From NCBI GenBank assembly GCA_041391965.1, contig JAWKMZ010000011.1, positions 1 through 41,723 on the forward strand: DNA of 41,723 bases, read 5' to 3'. How positions within the stretch are numbered: position 1 is the first letter of the stretch; the number at the start of each line of letters is the position of its first letter. The notes beneath the pieces were generated by a model. The model was not told where the DNA came from. It saw only the letters and a list, made by a program, of their open reading frames with translations, and searched no databases. This DNA is from JAWKMZ01 sp041391965 (GTDB lineage: Bacteria > Bacteroidota > Bacteroidia > Flavobacteriales > Flavobacteriaceae). Positions 9,131-18,081 of the stretch are shown here, piece by piece. The position numbers were made by a program, and so were the translations under genes.

Positions 9131-10458
9131 TAATTACAGTATTGATCAGCAATAGCAATAGCTTCAGAAATTATTTTTAAACCTTCATCCACTTCATCTT
9201 TACTCACATTTAAAGGTGGAGCAATAAAAATCCAGTTCCATCTTACAAAGGTGAACATGCCTAATTCTCTAATCTTTGCAGCCATCTTATTAGTAACTTC
9301 CATTTCGTTAGGTTTTGCATTCCAAGGTGTTACTGGTTCTTTTGTTTTTCGGTTTTTAACTAATTCTATACAACCTAATAAGCCTGTGTTTCTAAAATCG
9401 CCAATAGATGGATGCTTCGTTTTTAGTTTTTCAACTTCAGCTTCAATGTATTTTCCCATTTCAGCAGCACGTGCTACTAAATTTTCTTCTTCTATAATTT
9501 TTAAATTCTCAAGAGCAGCAGCACATGCAACAGGATGTGCAGAATAGGTTAAACCAATAGCCATAGGATTATCATTAAAATATGCTGCAATCTTATCAGT
9601 AACAACAACTCCTCCAAGTGGAAGATAGCCTGACGTTAAACCTTTAGCTAAACACATGATATCTGGAGTAACCTTGTGATGGTCTATTCCGAACATTTTT
9701 CCTGTGCGACCAAAACCACTCATCACTTCATCGTCAATCATCATAATTCCGTATGTATCACATAATTCTCTGACGCGTTTCAAGTACATTGGTGGATATT
9801 TAATACATCCTGATGAACCTGATTCACCTTCAAATAAAATAGCAGCAACACTCTCTGGATTTTCAAATTGAACAACACGCTTTAAATGCGCAATAGCACG
9901 TTCACCGCATTCTTCAATAGAATTAGAATTCCAAGGACAACGATAGGCATACGGGTTTTCAACATGCACAACATTTGGCATCGCTTGGCTATCTACCGCA
10001 AAACGTCTTGGGTCACCTCCTGCAGTCATTGCGCCATATGTTGCTCCATGATAGGCTCTATAATGTGCAATTATTTTATGTCGTCCTGTGTATATTCGTG
10101 CTAACTTGATAGCATTTTCAATGGCTTCGGCACCTCCAAGTGTGAAAAAGGTTTTTGTTAGATTTCCTGGTGTAATTTCTGCAAGTTTCTTCCCTAATTT
10201 ACCTCTAACATCAGTTGCCATTCCTGGATACACATAACTTACTTCCTGCATTTGCTTAGCGACTGCATCCGTAATACGTTGATTTCCATGACCAATATTG
10301 ACATTCATTAATTGAGAAGAAAAATCTAAATATTTTTTTCCGTTTCGATCATAAACATAAGAGCCTTTAGCATGAGATGCGTTTATAGGATTTAATCCTC
10401 CTTGTTTAGACCACGAAAATAATGTGTAATCGAGATTGTCTTTTATGATTTGATCCAT
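9130..10458 (-). CDS. Class III PLP-dependent aminotransferase, probable beta-alanine (beta-aminoisobutyrate) transaminase
   Basis: This 442-residue class III (omega-type) aminotransferase has the PLP signature: the FTLGGAEAIENAIKLAR phosphate region at about 105-121, HYRAYHGAT near 132, Asp243 in DDEVMSGFGRTG, and Lys272 in CLAKGLTSGYLP as the Schiff-base lysine. In this setting it should convert beta-alanine to malonate semialdehyde, and beta-aminoisobutyrate to methylmalonate semialdehyde, with pyruvate or 2-oxoglutarate as acceptor. The neighbouring semialdehyde dehydrogenase supports that. Related family members act on other omega-amino acids such as GABA, so the substrate is inferred. 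The gene lies 107 bp after mmsA, and its stop overlaps the transporter start. Confidence 0.9.
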   Translation of the reverse strand: MDQIIKDNLDYTLFSWSKQGGLNPINASHAKGSYVYDRNGKKYLDFSSQLMNVNIGHGNQRITDAVAKQMQEVSYVYPGMATDVRGKLGKKLAEITPGNLTKTFFTLGGAEAIENAIKLARIYTGRHKIIAHYRAYHGATYGAMTAGGDPRRFAVDSQAMPNVVHVENPYAYRCPWNSNSIEECGERAIAHLKRVVQFENPESVAAILFEGESGSSGCIKYPPMYLKRVRELCDTYGIMMIDDEVMSGFGRTGKMFGIDHHKVTPDIMCLAKGLTSGYLPLGGVVVTDKIAAYFNDNPMAIGLTYSAHPVACAAALENLKIIEEENLVARAAEMGKYIEAEVEKLKTKHPSIGDFRNTGLLGCIELVKNRKTKEPVTPWNAKPNEMEVTNKMAAKIRELGMFTFVRWNWIFIAPPLNVSKDEVDEGLKIISEAIAIADQYCN

Positions 10459-10565
10459 TTATTATATAGTTGTTGTTTTGAAATATCTTTGAAATTGATT
10501 TACTATGATTTGACGAGATTCCAAATATTGTTTTTATTCTTCTAACAATTTTGGGATAAGCAGGC

Positions 10566-12032
10566 TTAACTCATCCAATTGGTTTTTGATTCTGGGTTCC
10601 ATTTGATGGTTGTTTTTTTATTTTGTGTCCAAAATTCAATAGAACTTCGTCCTGTAATATCACCAACACCAAATTTAGATTCATTCCATCCACCAAAAGA
10701 AAAAGGTTCTCGTGGTACAGGAACTCCAATATTGACACCAATCATTCCAGCACTTGCACGATCCATCACTTGTTTTGCCAAACCACCACTTTGTGTAAAT
10801 ACAGCGGCTGCATTACCATAATTAGAACCATTTTCTATTTCAATCGCTTCGTCCAAATCTTTAGCTCGAATAATGGAAATTACTGGTCCAAAAATTTCCT
10901 CACGAGCCACAGACATATCAGTGGTAACATAATCTAAAATGGTTGGCCCAACATAGTAGCCACCTTCTTTTCCTCTAACCGTTGCATGGCGTCCATCTAA
11001 AAGAATTTTTGCACCATTTCGTTCTGCCTCATCAATATAGCCTTCAATACGTGCTTTGGCTTCAGCACTAATGACTGAACCTAAATTCTCTCCAGGTATA
11101 ATAGCTTTTGCTTCTTCAACCATTCTGTCAATAATATGCTGCACTTTGTCAACACCAACCATCACAGAAGCAGCCATACAACGCTGTCCTGCACAACCTG
11201 ACATTGATGCAACCACATTTGAAGAGGTCATCTCTAAATTAGCATCTGGCAATACGATTAAGTGATTTTTTGCACCTCCTAAAGCTACACAACGCTTTAA
11301 AGTTGATGTTGCGCGTTTGTAAACAATTTTTGCCACTTTAGTAGAACCTACAAAAGAAACTGCTTTAATTTCTGGATGGTCACAAATGGCTTCTACCACA
11401 TCTTTACCTCCATTGACAATATTAAAAACACCATCAGGAAGTCCAGCTTCTTTAAGTAATTCTGCCATTCTTACTGTGCTCAAAGGCACTAATTCTGAAG
11501 GTTTCATAACCATGGTATTCCCTAAAACCAAAGCGTTTGGTAAGGTCCAATGTGGCACCATATTTGGAAAATTAAAAGGCGTAATCGATGCAACAACGCC
11601 AAGTGGCTTGCGTTCAATTCTACATTCTACACCTTTACTTACTTCTTGAACTTCGTTAACAATAATTTGTGGTATCGATACTGCAAACTCACAAAGCTCC
11701 ATACTTTTTTCGACTTCGGCTTTAGCTTCACCATAGGTTTTGCCGTTTTCTAATTGCACCAGTTTTGTCAGTTCTTCCATATGTTTTTCTAATAGCGAAC
11801 GATACCTAAAAAAAATTTGTACGCGCTCTTTAAAGGTCATATCTGACCAAGCAGGAAATGCTTTTTTTGCCGCTTGCACAGCAGCAGCAACGTCTTGTGT
11901 TGTTGATAATGGGATAGAAGAAATTTTGCTACCATCTAAAGGACTTACAACATCCATGGACTTTTGTCCATTTCTTTCAAATTTACCATCTATATAATTT
12001 TTTACTTCGGAAAGGGTCTCACTTACAAGCAT
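10566..12032 (-). CDS. mmsA: CoA-acylating (methyl)malonate-semialdehyde dehydrogenase
   Basis: This 488-residue aldehyde dehydrogenase carries the catalytic Cys285 in SMSGCAGQRCMAAS. At the usual ALDH general-base position it has Asn256 (LGGAKNH) instead of Glu, which is characteristic of the CoA-dependent MMSDH branch. An NAD-binding FVGST is near residue 227. It oxidatively decarboxylates methylmalonate semialdehyde to propionyl-CoA and malonate semialdehyde to acetyl-CoA, completing thymine and uracil breakdown. The same enzyme serves valine and inositol catabolism elsewhere, but no genes for those are nearby. It is the first gene of the cluster; a candidate -7 box lies 95 bp upstream. 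Confidence 0.94.
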   Translation of the reverse strand: MLVSETLSEVKNYIDGKFERNGQKSMDVVSPLDGSKISSIPLSTTQDVAAAVQAAKKAFPAWSDMTFKERVQIFFRYRSLLEKHMEELTKLVQLENGKTYGEAKAEVEKSMELCEFAVSIPQIIVNEVQEVSKGVECRIERKPLGVVASITPFNFPNMVPHWTLPNALVLGNTMVMKPSELVPLSTVRMAELLKEAGLPDGVFNIVNGGKDVVEAICDHPEIKAVSFVGSTKVAKIVYKRATSTLKRCVALGGAKNHLIVLPDANLEMTSSNVVASMSGCAGQRCMAASVMVGVDKVQHIIDRMVEEAKAIIPGENLGSVISAEAKARIEGYIDEAERNGAKILLDGRHATVRGKEGGYYVGPTILDYVTTDMSVAREEIFGPVISIIRAKDLDEAIEIENGSNYGNAAAVFTQSGGLAKQVMDRASAGMIGVNIGVPVPREPFSFGGWNESKFGVGDITGRSSIEFWTQNKKTTIKWNPESKTNWMS

Positions 12033-12126
12033 CTTCTTAAGGATTAATTATCTAATTTTTGAACAAAAAATAAGAATGTGATAGAAATTTAGCTTTAAAA
12101 TTGACAATTTCTAATTACATTCTATT

Positions 12127-12134
12127 CAAATATA
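12127..12134 (-). promoter_or_regulatory. Candidate -7 box upstream of mmsA
   Basis: On the minus strand this reads TATATTTG, matching the Bacteroidota sigma-A -7 consensus TAnnTTTG. It lies about 95 bp before the mmsA start. I could not find a TTG/TTTG -33 element at the expected distance, so this is only a candidate start of the pyrimidine operon. Confidence 0.3.
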
Positions 12135-12184
12135 TGAAATTAATATTAAAAAGATGGTTTTTGTAAAAGACTAATAAAGTAACA

Positions 12185-12235
12185 ATAAAACACTGATGAT
12201 GCAGATAATTATGAAATTCGCTGATTTTGTTTGAA
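12185..12235. repeat. Degenerate intergenic repeat, copy C
   Basis: This lies in the 255-bp spacer between ade and mmsA. It contains AAAACACTGATGATGCAGAT, then ATGAAATTCGCTGATTTTG. It is the best preserved of the three related stretches in the cluster (copies A and B at 3601 and 5905). The spacing of the two CTGAT words differs between copies. No ORF is present. The rest of the spacer shows nothing beyond a candidate promoter box. Confidence 0.4.
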
Positions 12236-12287
12236 TCAAAATTCATTATATGTATCTTAAAAAACCTGTGGTATCTACATTATATTT

Positions 12288-13910
12288 CTATTTAATTTCT
12301 AATGATGTGAATTTGAATGAAGTTCCATTAAACAAGCCTTTATCGCTCAATTTTAATGACGGAATGACTAACAACGCCATAAACGACAAAGTCATATAAG
12401 GTGCATGAAGTGTACTGCCTAATTGCTTTGCCATTTTATCGAGTTTAGCATAACTATTCCCGATGGTTTTACCATCTTGATCACTCATAATTCCAGCCAC
12501 AGGAAGTGGCACAATTTTTTCTTCAGAATTAGATATTGCACAAATACCACCTTTGTTTTTAATGATAAGGTTCACGGCTTTACAAATGGCTTCATCACTC
12601 ACACCTACTGCAATAATGTTATGAGAATCATGTCCAACAGAACTTGCGATGGCACCTTCTTTTAGTCCAAAATTCTTAATAAATGCGATAGCAGGTTTCT
12701 GGTTTTGGTAGCGATTAACCACAGTCATTTTTAAAATATCTTTATCAACATTTGAAACTAAATTTCCATCTTGAAGCAAACTTTCAGCAGTAATTTCATT
12801 AGTTACCAACTGGCCATCTAAGGCTTCAATAACTCTGATTTGTTTGGCAGACGATTCAAACTGAAAATCAGAAATTTGCTTTTTATTGGTGTTAAAATTG
12901 TTTAAAATTTCAAAAGAAGTCGATTTAATAAGTGATCTTCCGTTATCAAAAACCAAGTTGCCATCAATATAGGTTTGAAGTGTCTTAAAATTTATTAAAT
13001 CTTCAACAACAATACAATCAGCAGCATCGCCTTCTTTTAATAAGCCAACCTCCAAATTATAATGTTTTACAGGATTGATACAAGCGGCTTGTAGCACTTT
13101 AAAAACATCTATGTTTTTGGCTACAGCTCTTGCACACAAATGATTAATATGATGCAACAGCAAATCATCAGGATGTTTATCATCGCTACAAAACATCATC
13201 GTTTCGAAATAGTCAGGCAATAAATTGATGAGTGCTTCAAAATTTTTGGCAGCAGACCCTTCACGAATTAAAACTTTCATTCCTTTTTGAAGTTTTTCTA
13301 AACCTTCATCATAAGTAAAACATTCGTGGTCTGTTGAAATTCCTGCGTTAATATATTTGGTCACATCAGCACCTCGTAATCCTGGAGCATGACCATCAAC
13401 TGGCTTGTTATAGTGTTTTGCCCAAGCTATTTTTTTCAACACTTCATGATCATCAAACAGAACTCCTGGATAATTCATCATTTCGGCCAAATACTTAATA
13501 TCTGGATTAGCCAACAACTTCTGAATGCCTTCAGAATCAATCACTGCTCCAGCCGACTCAAAGCTGGTTGCTGGCACACAAGAAGGAGCTCCAAAATTGA
13601 ATTTAAAAGGCGTTTGTTTTCCATTTTTAATCATAAAATTAACGCCATCAATACCTAATACATTGGCTATTTCATGCGGATCGGAAACGGTTGCAACAGT
13701 TCCGTGTGTTACTGCCAAACGTGCAAATTCACTTGGCACTAACATAGAACTTTCAATATGAATATGAGCATCGACAAAACCTGGAAGAATGTAATGCTCA
13801 ACCTCGTGTTGTTTTTCTTCAATACGTGAAATCTTTCCGTTTTCAATAGTTACTTCGCCTTTGTAAATGCGTTTATTTTGAATATCGACTATTTGACCTT
13901 GTAGTTTCAT
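12288..13910 (-). CDS. ade: Adenine deaminase
   Basis: This 540-residue member of the Ade family of the amidohydrolase superfamily converts adenine to hypoxanthine and ammonia. The barrel begins with GFVDAHIHIESSML at about residue 47, followed by the family-typical GTVATVSDPHEIANVLG. A second block, CSDDKHPDD, lies near 240, and the C-terminal Ade domain contains SVGHDSHNI near 425. Length is close to other bacterial Ade proteins. Its ATG follows the tilS stop codon with no gap, so the two are cotranscribed and probably translationally coupled. Beside the pyrimidine cluster it adds purine-base use. Strong assignment. Confidence 0.94.
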   Translation of the reverse strand: MKLQGQIVDIQNKRIYKGEVTIENGKISRIEEKQHEVEHYILPGFVDAHIHIESSMLVPSEFARLAVTHGTVATVSDPHEIANVLGIDGVNFMIKNGKQTPFKFNFGAPSCVPATSFESAGAVIDSEGIQKLLANPDIKYLAEMMNYPGVLFDDHEVLKKIAWAKHYNKPVDGHAPGLRGADVTKYINAGISTDHECFTYDEGLEKLQKGMKVLIREGSAAKNFEALINLLPDYFETMMFCSDDKHPDDLLLHHINHLCARAVAKNIDVFKVLQAACINPVKHYNLEVGLLKEGDAADCIVVEDLINFKTLQTYIDGNLVFDNGRSLIKSTSFEILNNFNTNKKQISDFQFESSAKQIRVIEALDGQLVTNEITAESLLQDGNLVSNVDKDILKMTVVNRYQNQKPAIAFIKNFGLKEGAIASSVGHDSHNIIAVGVSDEAICKAVNLIIKNKGGICAISNSEEKIVPLPVAGIMSDQDGKTIGNSYAKLDKMAKQLGSTLHAPYMTLSFMALLVIPSLKLSDKGLFNGTSFKFTSLEIK

Positions 13911-15221
13911 TTATTGAATTTCAATTTTTAAAATTTGTTTCGTTTTTTCTGTTACCATAAAACGCGCATCAGCACGTTTTCCAACAATCCAGACAATAGT
14001 GTTATTGGAACAAAGCAACCAACTATTTTCTTTATCAATAAGAGATAGTTTTTCGTCTTTAAAATATTTACTCAACTTCTTTTTACCTTTCATTCCTGAA
14101 GGGTAAAAATAGTCGCCTTCTTGCCATTGACGGACTTTTAGCGGAAATTTTAATTTATTTTTATCCAAATAAATAACCTCAGCCTTTTTATTTAAAACAG
14201 CGTCAACTTCATCAAAAAGCAAAACTCCAAAGGGTGTTTTTACTTCTTTTTCGCCTTCTGAGATGCAAATTTCATCATAATTTTCATCAGCAGTCATTTC
14301 AGTTAACAACAAGTAATCTCTATCTTTTATTAAGCGATGGGTTGATGAAAGCACTTGCTTGCCAGATTGTGTGTCTAACAAATTGGCAACGTCATTCCAT
14401 TCGGTAAAATTAAAATCTTTCAATAATTCATAAAGATACGCTTTTGGGTTTGACAGTTTTTTAAGCTTTTTGACATTCAATTTTATAAGATTTCCTTCTA
14501 CAGAAACCACTTTTTTCTGAAGACTGATTATAGCATCTTCAACAATGGTTTTTGTGTCATTCAAATGCTTTTGTGTGTGTTGAAAATTAGACAGCATTTG
14601 CGGATTAATATCTTTTAAAATAGGAATAACTTTATGCCGCAATTTGTTGCGCAAATAGTTGTTGGATGCGTTACTACTATCATCTCGCCATTGCAAACGG
14701 TTATTTTTTGCATAAGCAGCAATGGTTTGACGCGAAAAAGGAAGTAAAGGTCGCACAACGATGTCATTCACTTCAGGAATTCCTATCAAACCGTCCAAAC
14801 CTGTACCACGAGAGAGGTTAATTAAAAACGTTTCTAAATTATCATCGGCATGATGTGCTGTTAAAATGTAGTCAAAATGCAATTGTTCAGCCAATTCATA
14901 AAACCAATTGTAACGCAACGCTCTGGCTGCTAATTGTGTGGATAACTTATGTTGTTTTGTGTAGGCTTTTGTATCAAAACTTTCAATAAAAACTTCCAAT
15001 TCTAAATCTTCGGCAAGTTGTAATACAAAATCTTCATCAGCATCACTTTCATCAGCTCTCAAATTAAAATTACAATGTGCCAAAGCAAAATTCAGCTTTA
15101 ATTGATGGCATAAATGAGTCAATACCACACTATCCAAACCACCTGAAATAGCAATAAGAAGTTTGCCTTTTGTAAGAAAAGTAAGGTTTTGAGTTATATG
15201 ATTTTGAAAGTTTTTGGTCAT
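13911..15221 (-). CDS. tilS: tRNA(Ile)-lysidine synthetase
   Basis: This 436-residue enzyme attaches lysine to C34 of the CAU-anticodon isoleucine tRNA, allowing it to read AUA. The N-terminal ATP-pyrophosphatase motif ISGGLDSVV (Ser26-Ser31) is intact, and LTAHHADDNLETFLINLSRGTG near residue 120 is the next conserved block. The C-terminal half, about 210-436, is the less conserved tRNA-binding part, ending with the TilS_C-like region. It is an essential housekeeping gene. The 88-bp spacer before it (after pabB) contains a candidate -7 box. The ade gene follows directly. Confidence 0.95.
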   Translation of the reverse strand: MTKNFQNHITQNLTFLTKGKLLIAISGGLDSVVLTHLCHQLKLNFALAHCNFNLRADESDADEDFVLQLAEDLELEVFIESFDTKAYTKQHKLSTQLAARALRYNWFYELAEQLHFDYILTAHHADDNLETFLINLSRGTGLDGLIGIPEVNDIVVRPLLPFSRQTIAAYAKNNRLQWRDDSSNASNNYLRNKLRHKVIPILKDINPQMLSNFQHTQKHLNDTKTIVEDAIISLQKKVVSVEGNLIKLNVKKLKKLSNPKAYLYELLKDFNFTEWNDVANLLDTQSGKQVLSSTHRLIKDRDYLLLTEMTADENYDEICISEGEKEVKTPFGVLLFDEVDAVLNKKAEVIYLDKNKLKFPLKVRQWQEGDYFYPSGMKGKKKLSKYFKDEKLSLIDKENSWLLCSNNTIVWIVGKRADARFMVTEKTKQILKIEIQ

Positions 15222-15260
15222 TGTTTTACGACAAATTCACGAATGATTCAATATAAATAT

Positions 15261-15268
15261 CAAATATA
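15261..15268 (-). promoter_or_regulatory. Candidate -7 box upstream of tilS
   Basis: The minus strand reads TATATTTG about 40 bp before the tilS ATG, fitting TAnnTTTG. It sits in the short pabB-tilS spacer. No convincing -33 TTTG was found, so tilS may also be read through from pabB. Confidence 0.35.
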
Positions 15269-15309
15269 CCAACTTGAAACTTTTAACATTGAATTTAAAA
15301 CAGAAAACT

Positions 15310-16608
15310 TTAGTTCTCCAAAACCTCACGCATAGCTTTTGCTTTCAACAAACACTCTTCATACTCTTTTTGAGGATCACTTTTGGCTGTAATTGCACCT
15401 CCAACAGAATACGATACATAGTGTGTTGACGCATTATACAAAATGCTACGAATGATGACATTAAAATCAAAATCACCTTGCGGAGAAAAATATCCAACCG
15501 CTCCAGAATAGAGTCCACGCTTGGTTTCTTCAAGTGCTTCAATAATTTTCATTGCCGAAATTTTTGGAGCTCCTGTCATGCTTCCCATAGGAAATGTAGA
15601 AGCAATGACATCAACAGGATGTGTGTTTTTATCAATTTTTGAGGTGATTGTGGATACCAATTGGTGCACTTGCGGAAAGCTGTACACTTTGCACAATTCT
15701 TCCACATTGACACTTCCTTTAATAGCTGTTTTGGACAAATCATTTCGCACCAAATCAACTATCATGATATTTTCACTTTGTTCTTTTTGATCGTTTTGAA
15801 GATTAATTTTTAATTGTTCATCTTCATTTTTATTTGACGACCGTTTAGCAGTTCCTTTTATAGGTTGCGAAACAATTGTAGTTCCTTTCTTTTTCAAATA
15901 ACGCTCAGGTGAAGCAGACAACAAATACGTATCAAACGACTTAAAAAATGTTGCAAAAGGCGTTTTTGAAATGGAATTAAGTTTTTGATAGGTTTCCAAC
16001 GGATTGATTATAGTGTCTTCAGCATAAAATTCCTGACAAAAATTAGCTTCATAAATATCGCCTCGATGAATATGTTCCAACATGGTGTTGACTTTTTCAA
16101 AATAAGCTTCTTTATGAATGCGAAGTTTTATTTTGATGTCATCGTTTTTTTTAATTGATGGTTCTTGTAAAATTTTGTAATGTTGAATCGTACTCAAATC
16201 AGTTTCCAACGCATCATCAATCATGTTTAAATATTGAATTTCAACAGAAGTTTCTTTGATAAAAAACAACCTTTTAGGTTGAAAAAAATACATCTCTGGA
16301 AATTCTAAACCGTCAAAATTAGTAGATGTTAAAGGCTCTAAATCGTTTTTCAAATCATAGGTTAAATACCCAAAAATCCAATCTTTAGTAATAGTTTGAT
16401 ACTCCTTTAATCTCTCAAAAGCATCGCAAACATCTGTTTTTATGCAAGTAAACGCATCAACTGCTAAGATGGCATCAAAGGTTTCATGGTTTTGATGATA
16501 CGCATTAGAATCTAACCAAACTACATCATCAAATTGCTGACTCCACAACAGTAATTGCTGTTTAAAACAACTAATATTCTTAATTTCAATTAATTTTTGT
16601 GTTCGCAA
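15310..16608 (-). CDS. pabB: Aminodeoxychorismate synthase component I (chorismate-binding enzyme)
   Basis: This 432-residue protein has the chorismate-binding domain of the anthranilate synthase I / PabB family in its C-terminal two thirds. Visible motifs are YEANFCQEFY near 203, SASPERYL near 250, QPIKGTAKR near 268, ENIMIVDLVRNDL near 298 and FPMGSMTGAPK near 354. The PIKGT lysine is the residue that in PabB attacks chorismate C2, which favours PabB over TrpE. Its product is 4-amino-4-deoxychorismate for folate. No PabA amidotransferase or PabC lyase is next to it. It diverges from the DEAD-box helicase gene across about 100 bp. Confidence 0.88.
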   Translation of the reverse strand: MRTQKLIEIKNISCFKQQLLLWSQQFDDVVWLDSNAYHQNHETFDAILAVDAFTCIKTDVCDAFERLKEYQTITKDWIFGYLTYDLKNDLEPLTSTNFDGLEFPEMYFFQPKRLFFIKETSVEIQYLNMIDDALETDLSTIQHYKILQEPSIKKNDDIKIKLRIHKEAYFEKVNTMLEHIHRGDIYEANFCQEFYAEDTIINPLETYQKLNSISKTPFATFFKSFDTYLLSASPERYLKKKGTTIVSQPIKGTAKRSSNKNEDEQLKINLQNDQKEQSENIMIVDLVRNDLSKTAIKGSVNVEELCKVYSFPQVHQLVSTITSKIDKNTHPVDVIASTFPMGSMTGAPKISAMKIIEALEETKRGLYSGAVGYFSPQGDFDFNVIIRSILYNASTHYVSYSVGGAITAKSDPQKEYEECLLKAKAMREVLEN

Positions 16609-16685
16609 CCTTTTTGCAGATTTATGATTTAGAACAAAGTTAAACAGTTATCAGTAATAAAAAACTACTTTAATACAGAATAGAT

Positions 16686-16693
16686 TACCTTTG
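16686..16693 (+). promoter_or_regulatory. Candidate -7 box for the DEAD-box helicase gene
   Basis: TACCTTTG fits TAnnTTTG and lies 17 bp before the GTG start. A good -33 TTTG is not apparent. The same 102-bp spacer must also drive pabB on the other strand, for which I saw no clear box. Confidence 0.4.
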
Positions 16694-16710
16694 CAACTAA
16701 ATTTTTAATT

Positions 16711-18063
16711 GTGACTTTTCAAGATTTAAACCTAAACAATCCATTATATAACGCTTTAAACGATTTAGGCTATACTACACCAACACCAATACAAGAACAA
16801 GCATTTAACGTGGTTGCTTCTGGTAGTGATGTGGTTGGTATTGCACAAACCGGAACAGGTAAGACCTTTGCCTATATGTTGCCCATCTTAAAAAATCTGG
16901 CTTATTCTACACAAGATAATCCCAGAATTTTGGTTTTGGTGCCCACGCGTGAGCTGGTTGTACAAGTGGTAGAAGAAATTGAAAAGTTAGCAAAATACAT
17001 CAATGTTCGCGTTCTTGGTGTTTATGGAGGCGTCAATATCAACACTCAAAAACAAGCAGTTGCTCAAGGTTTGGATATTATTGTAGCCACTCCAGGACGC
17101 TTGTTTGATTTGGCAGTAAGCCATGTATTGCAACTCAAATCTATTCAAAAAATTGTGATTGATGAAGTTGATGTGATGCTCGATTTGGGTTTTAGGCATC
17201 AACTTTTAAACATTTTTGATTTACTCCCTCAACGCAGACAAAACATCATGTTTTCTGCAACCATGACACAAGAGGTTGATGAATTAATAACCAGTTTTTT
17301 TACAAAACCCATTCGTATAACCGTTGCTGTTTCTGGTACACCATTAGAAAATATCAGTCAGCAACGCTACAACATCCCAAATTTTTATACTAAAATAAAT
17401 GTATTAGAACAGTTGTTGAGCGATAAAGACACTTATAATAAAGTTCTGATTTTTGTCGCTTATAAAAAAATGGCAGACCGTTTATTTGACCAATTGGAGA
17501 CGCTTTTTAAAGACGAAAACTGTGTTATCCATTCTAATAAAACGCAAAATTACAGGTTGCGGAGTATTGAACAGTTTAGAGAAGGTGCCAATCGAATTTT
17601 GATTGCTACAGATGTCATGGCTCGTGGTTTGGATATTGACAATGTAAGCCATGTAATTAATTTTGACACACCAACCTATCCTGAAAATTACATGCACAGA
17701 ATTGGTAGAACGGGTCGTGCAGAACGCAAAGGGATTGCTTTATTGTTTTCAACAGAAGACGAACAAGATGCAGTAAAAGCCATTGAAGCATTGATGCAAA
17801 TGGAAATTGATGTGGTTGCACTTCCTGAAACTGTTGAAATTTCTAAAGATTTAATTGAAGAAGAACGCCCACAAATTAAAGAACGAAATAATCCTTTAAA
17901 ACAAAAAAAAGAAGGTTTATTTGAATCAGCGTTTCACGAAAAAAAAGACAAAAACAAAAAGAAAAATTTAGGTGGCTCTTACCGAAGAGAGCTTGCTAAA
18001 AAATATAAAAAACCAAAAACCCGTGGCGACAAAAACGCCAACAGAAAAAACAAAAGAAAATAA
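16711..18063 (+). CDS. DEAD-box ATP-dependent RNA helicase with a DEVD motif II
   Basis: This 450-residue helicase has all superfamily 2 motifs: a Q motif around Phe3 and TPTPIQEQ, motif I AQTGTGKT (45-52), Ia PTREL (78-82), Ib TPGR (127-130), motif II DEVD (151-154), motif III SAT (182-184) and motif VI HRIGRTGR. Motif II has Val in place of the Ala of DEAD. The last 60 or so residues form a Lys/Arg-rich tail, probably for RNA binding. A GTG start gives MTFQDLNL, where the family begins; no ATG is in a better position. A role in ribosome assembly or RNA decay is inferred. The nuclease gene follows 18 bp later. Confidence 0.93.
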   Translation: MTFQDLNLNNPLYNALNDLGYTTPTPIQEQAFNVVASGSDVVGIAQTGTGKTFAYMLPILKNLAYSTQDNPRILVLVPTRELVVQVVEEIEKLAKYINVRVLGVYGGVNINTQKQAVAQGLDIIVATPGRLFDLAVSHVLQLKSIQKIVIDEVDVMLDLGFRHQLLNIFDLLPQRRQNIMFSATMTQEVDELITSFFTKPIRITVAVSGTPLENISQQRYNIPNFYTKINVLEQLLSDKDTYNKVLIFVAYKKMADRLFDQLETLFKDENCVIHSNKTQNYRLRSIEQFREGANRILIATDVMARGLDIDNVSHVINFDTPTYPENYMHRIGRTGRAERKGIALLFSTEDEQDAVKAIEALMQMEIDVVALPETVEISKDLIEEERPQIKERNNPLKQKKEGLFESAFHEKKDKNKKKNLGGSYRRELAKKYKKPKTRGDKNANRKNKRK

Positions 18064-18081
18064 CATTAAACCTTTTACTTT

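Noticed and set aside
10579..11997. Several plus-strand ORFs over the mmsA gene
   Set aside because: They are antisense to a strongly conserved dehydrogenase and show no start signals or recognisable domains.
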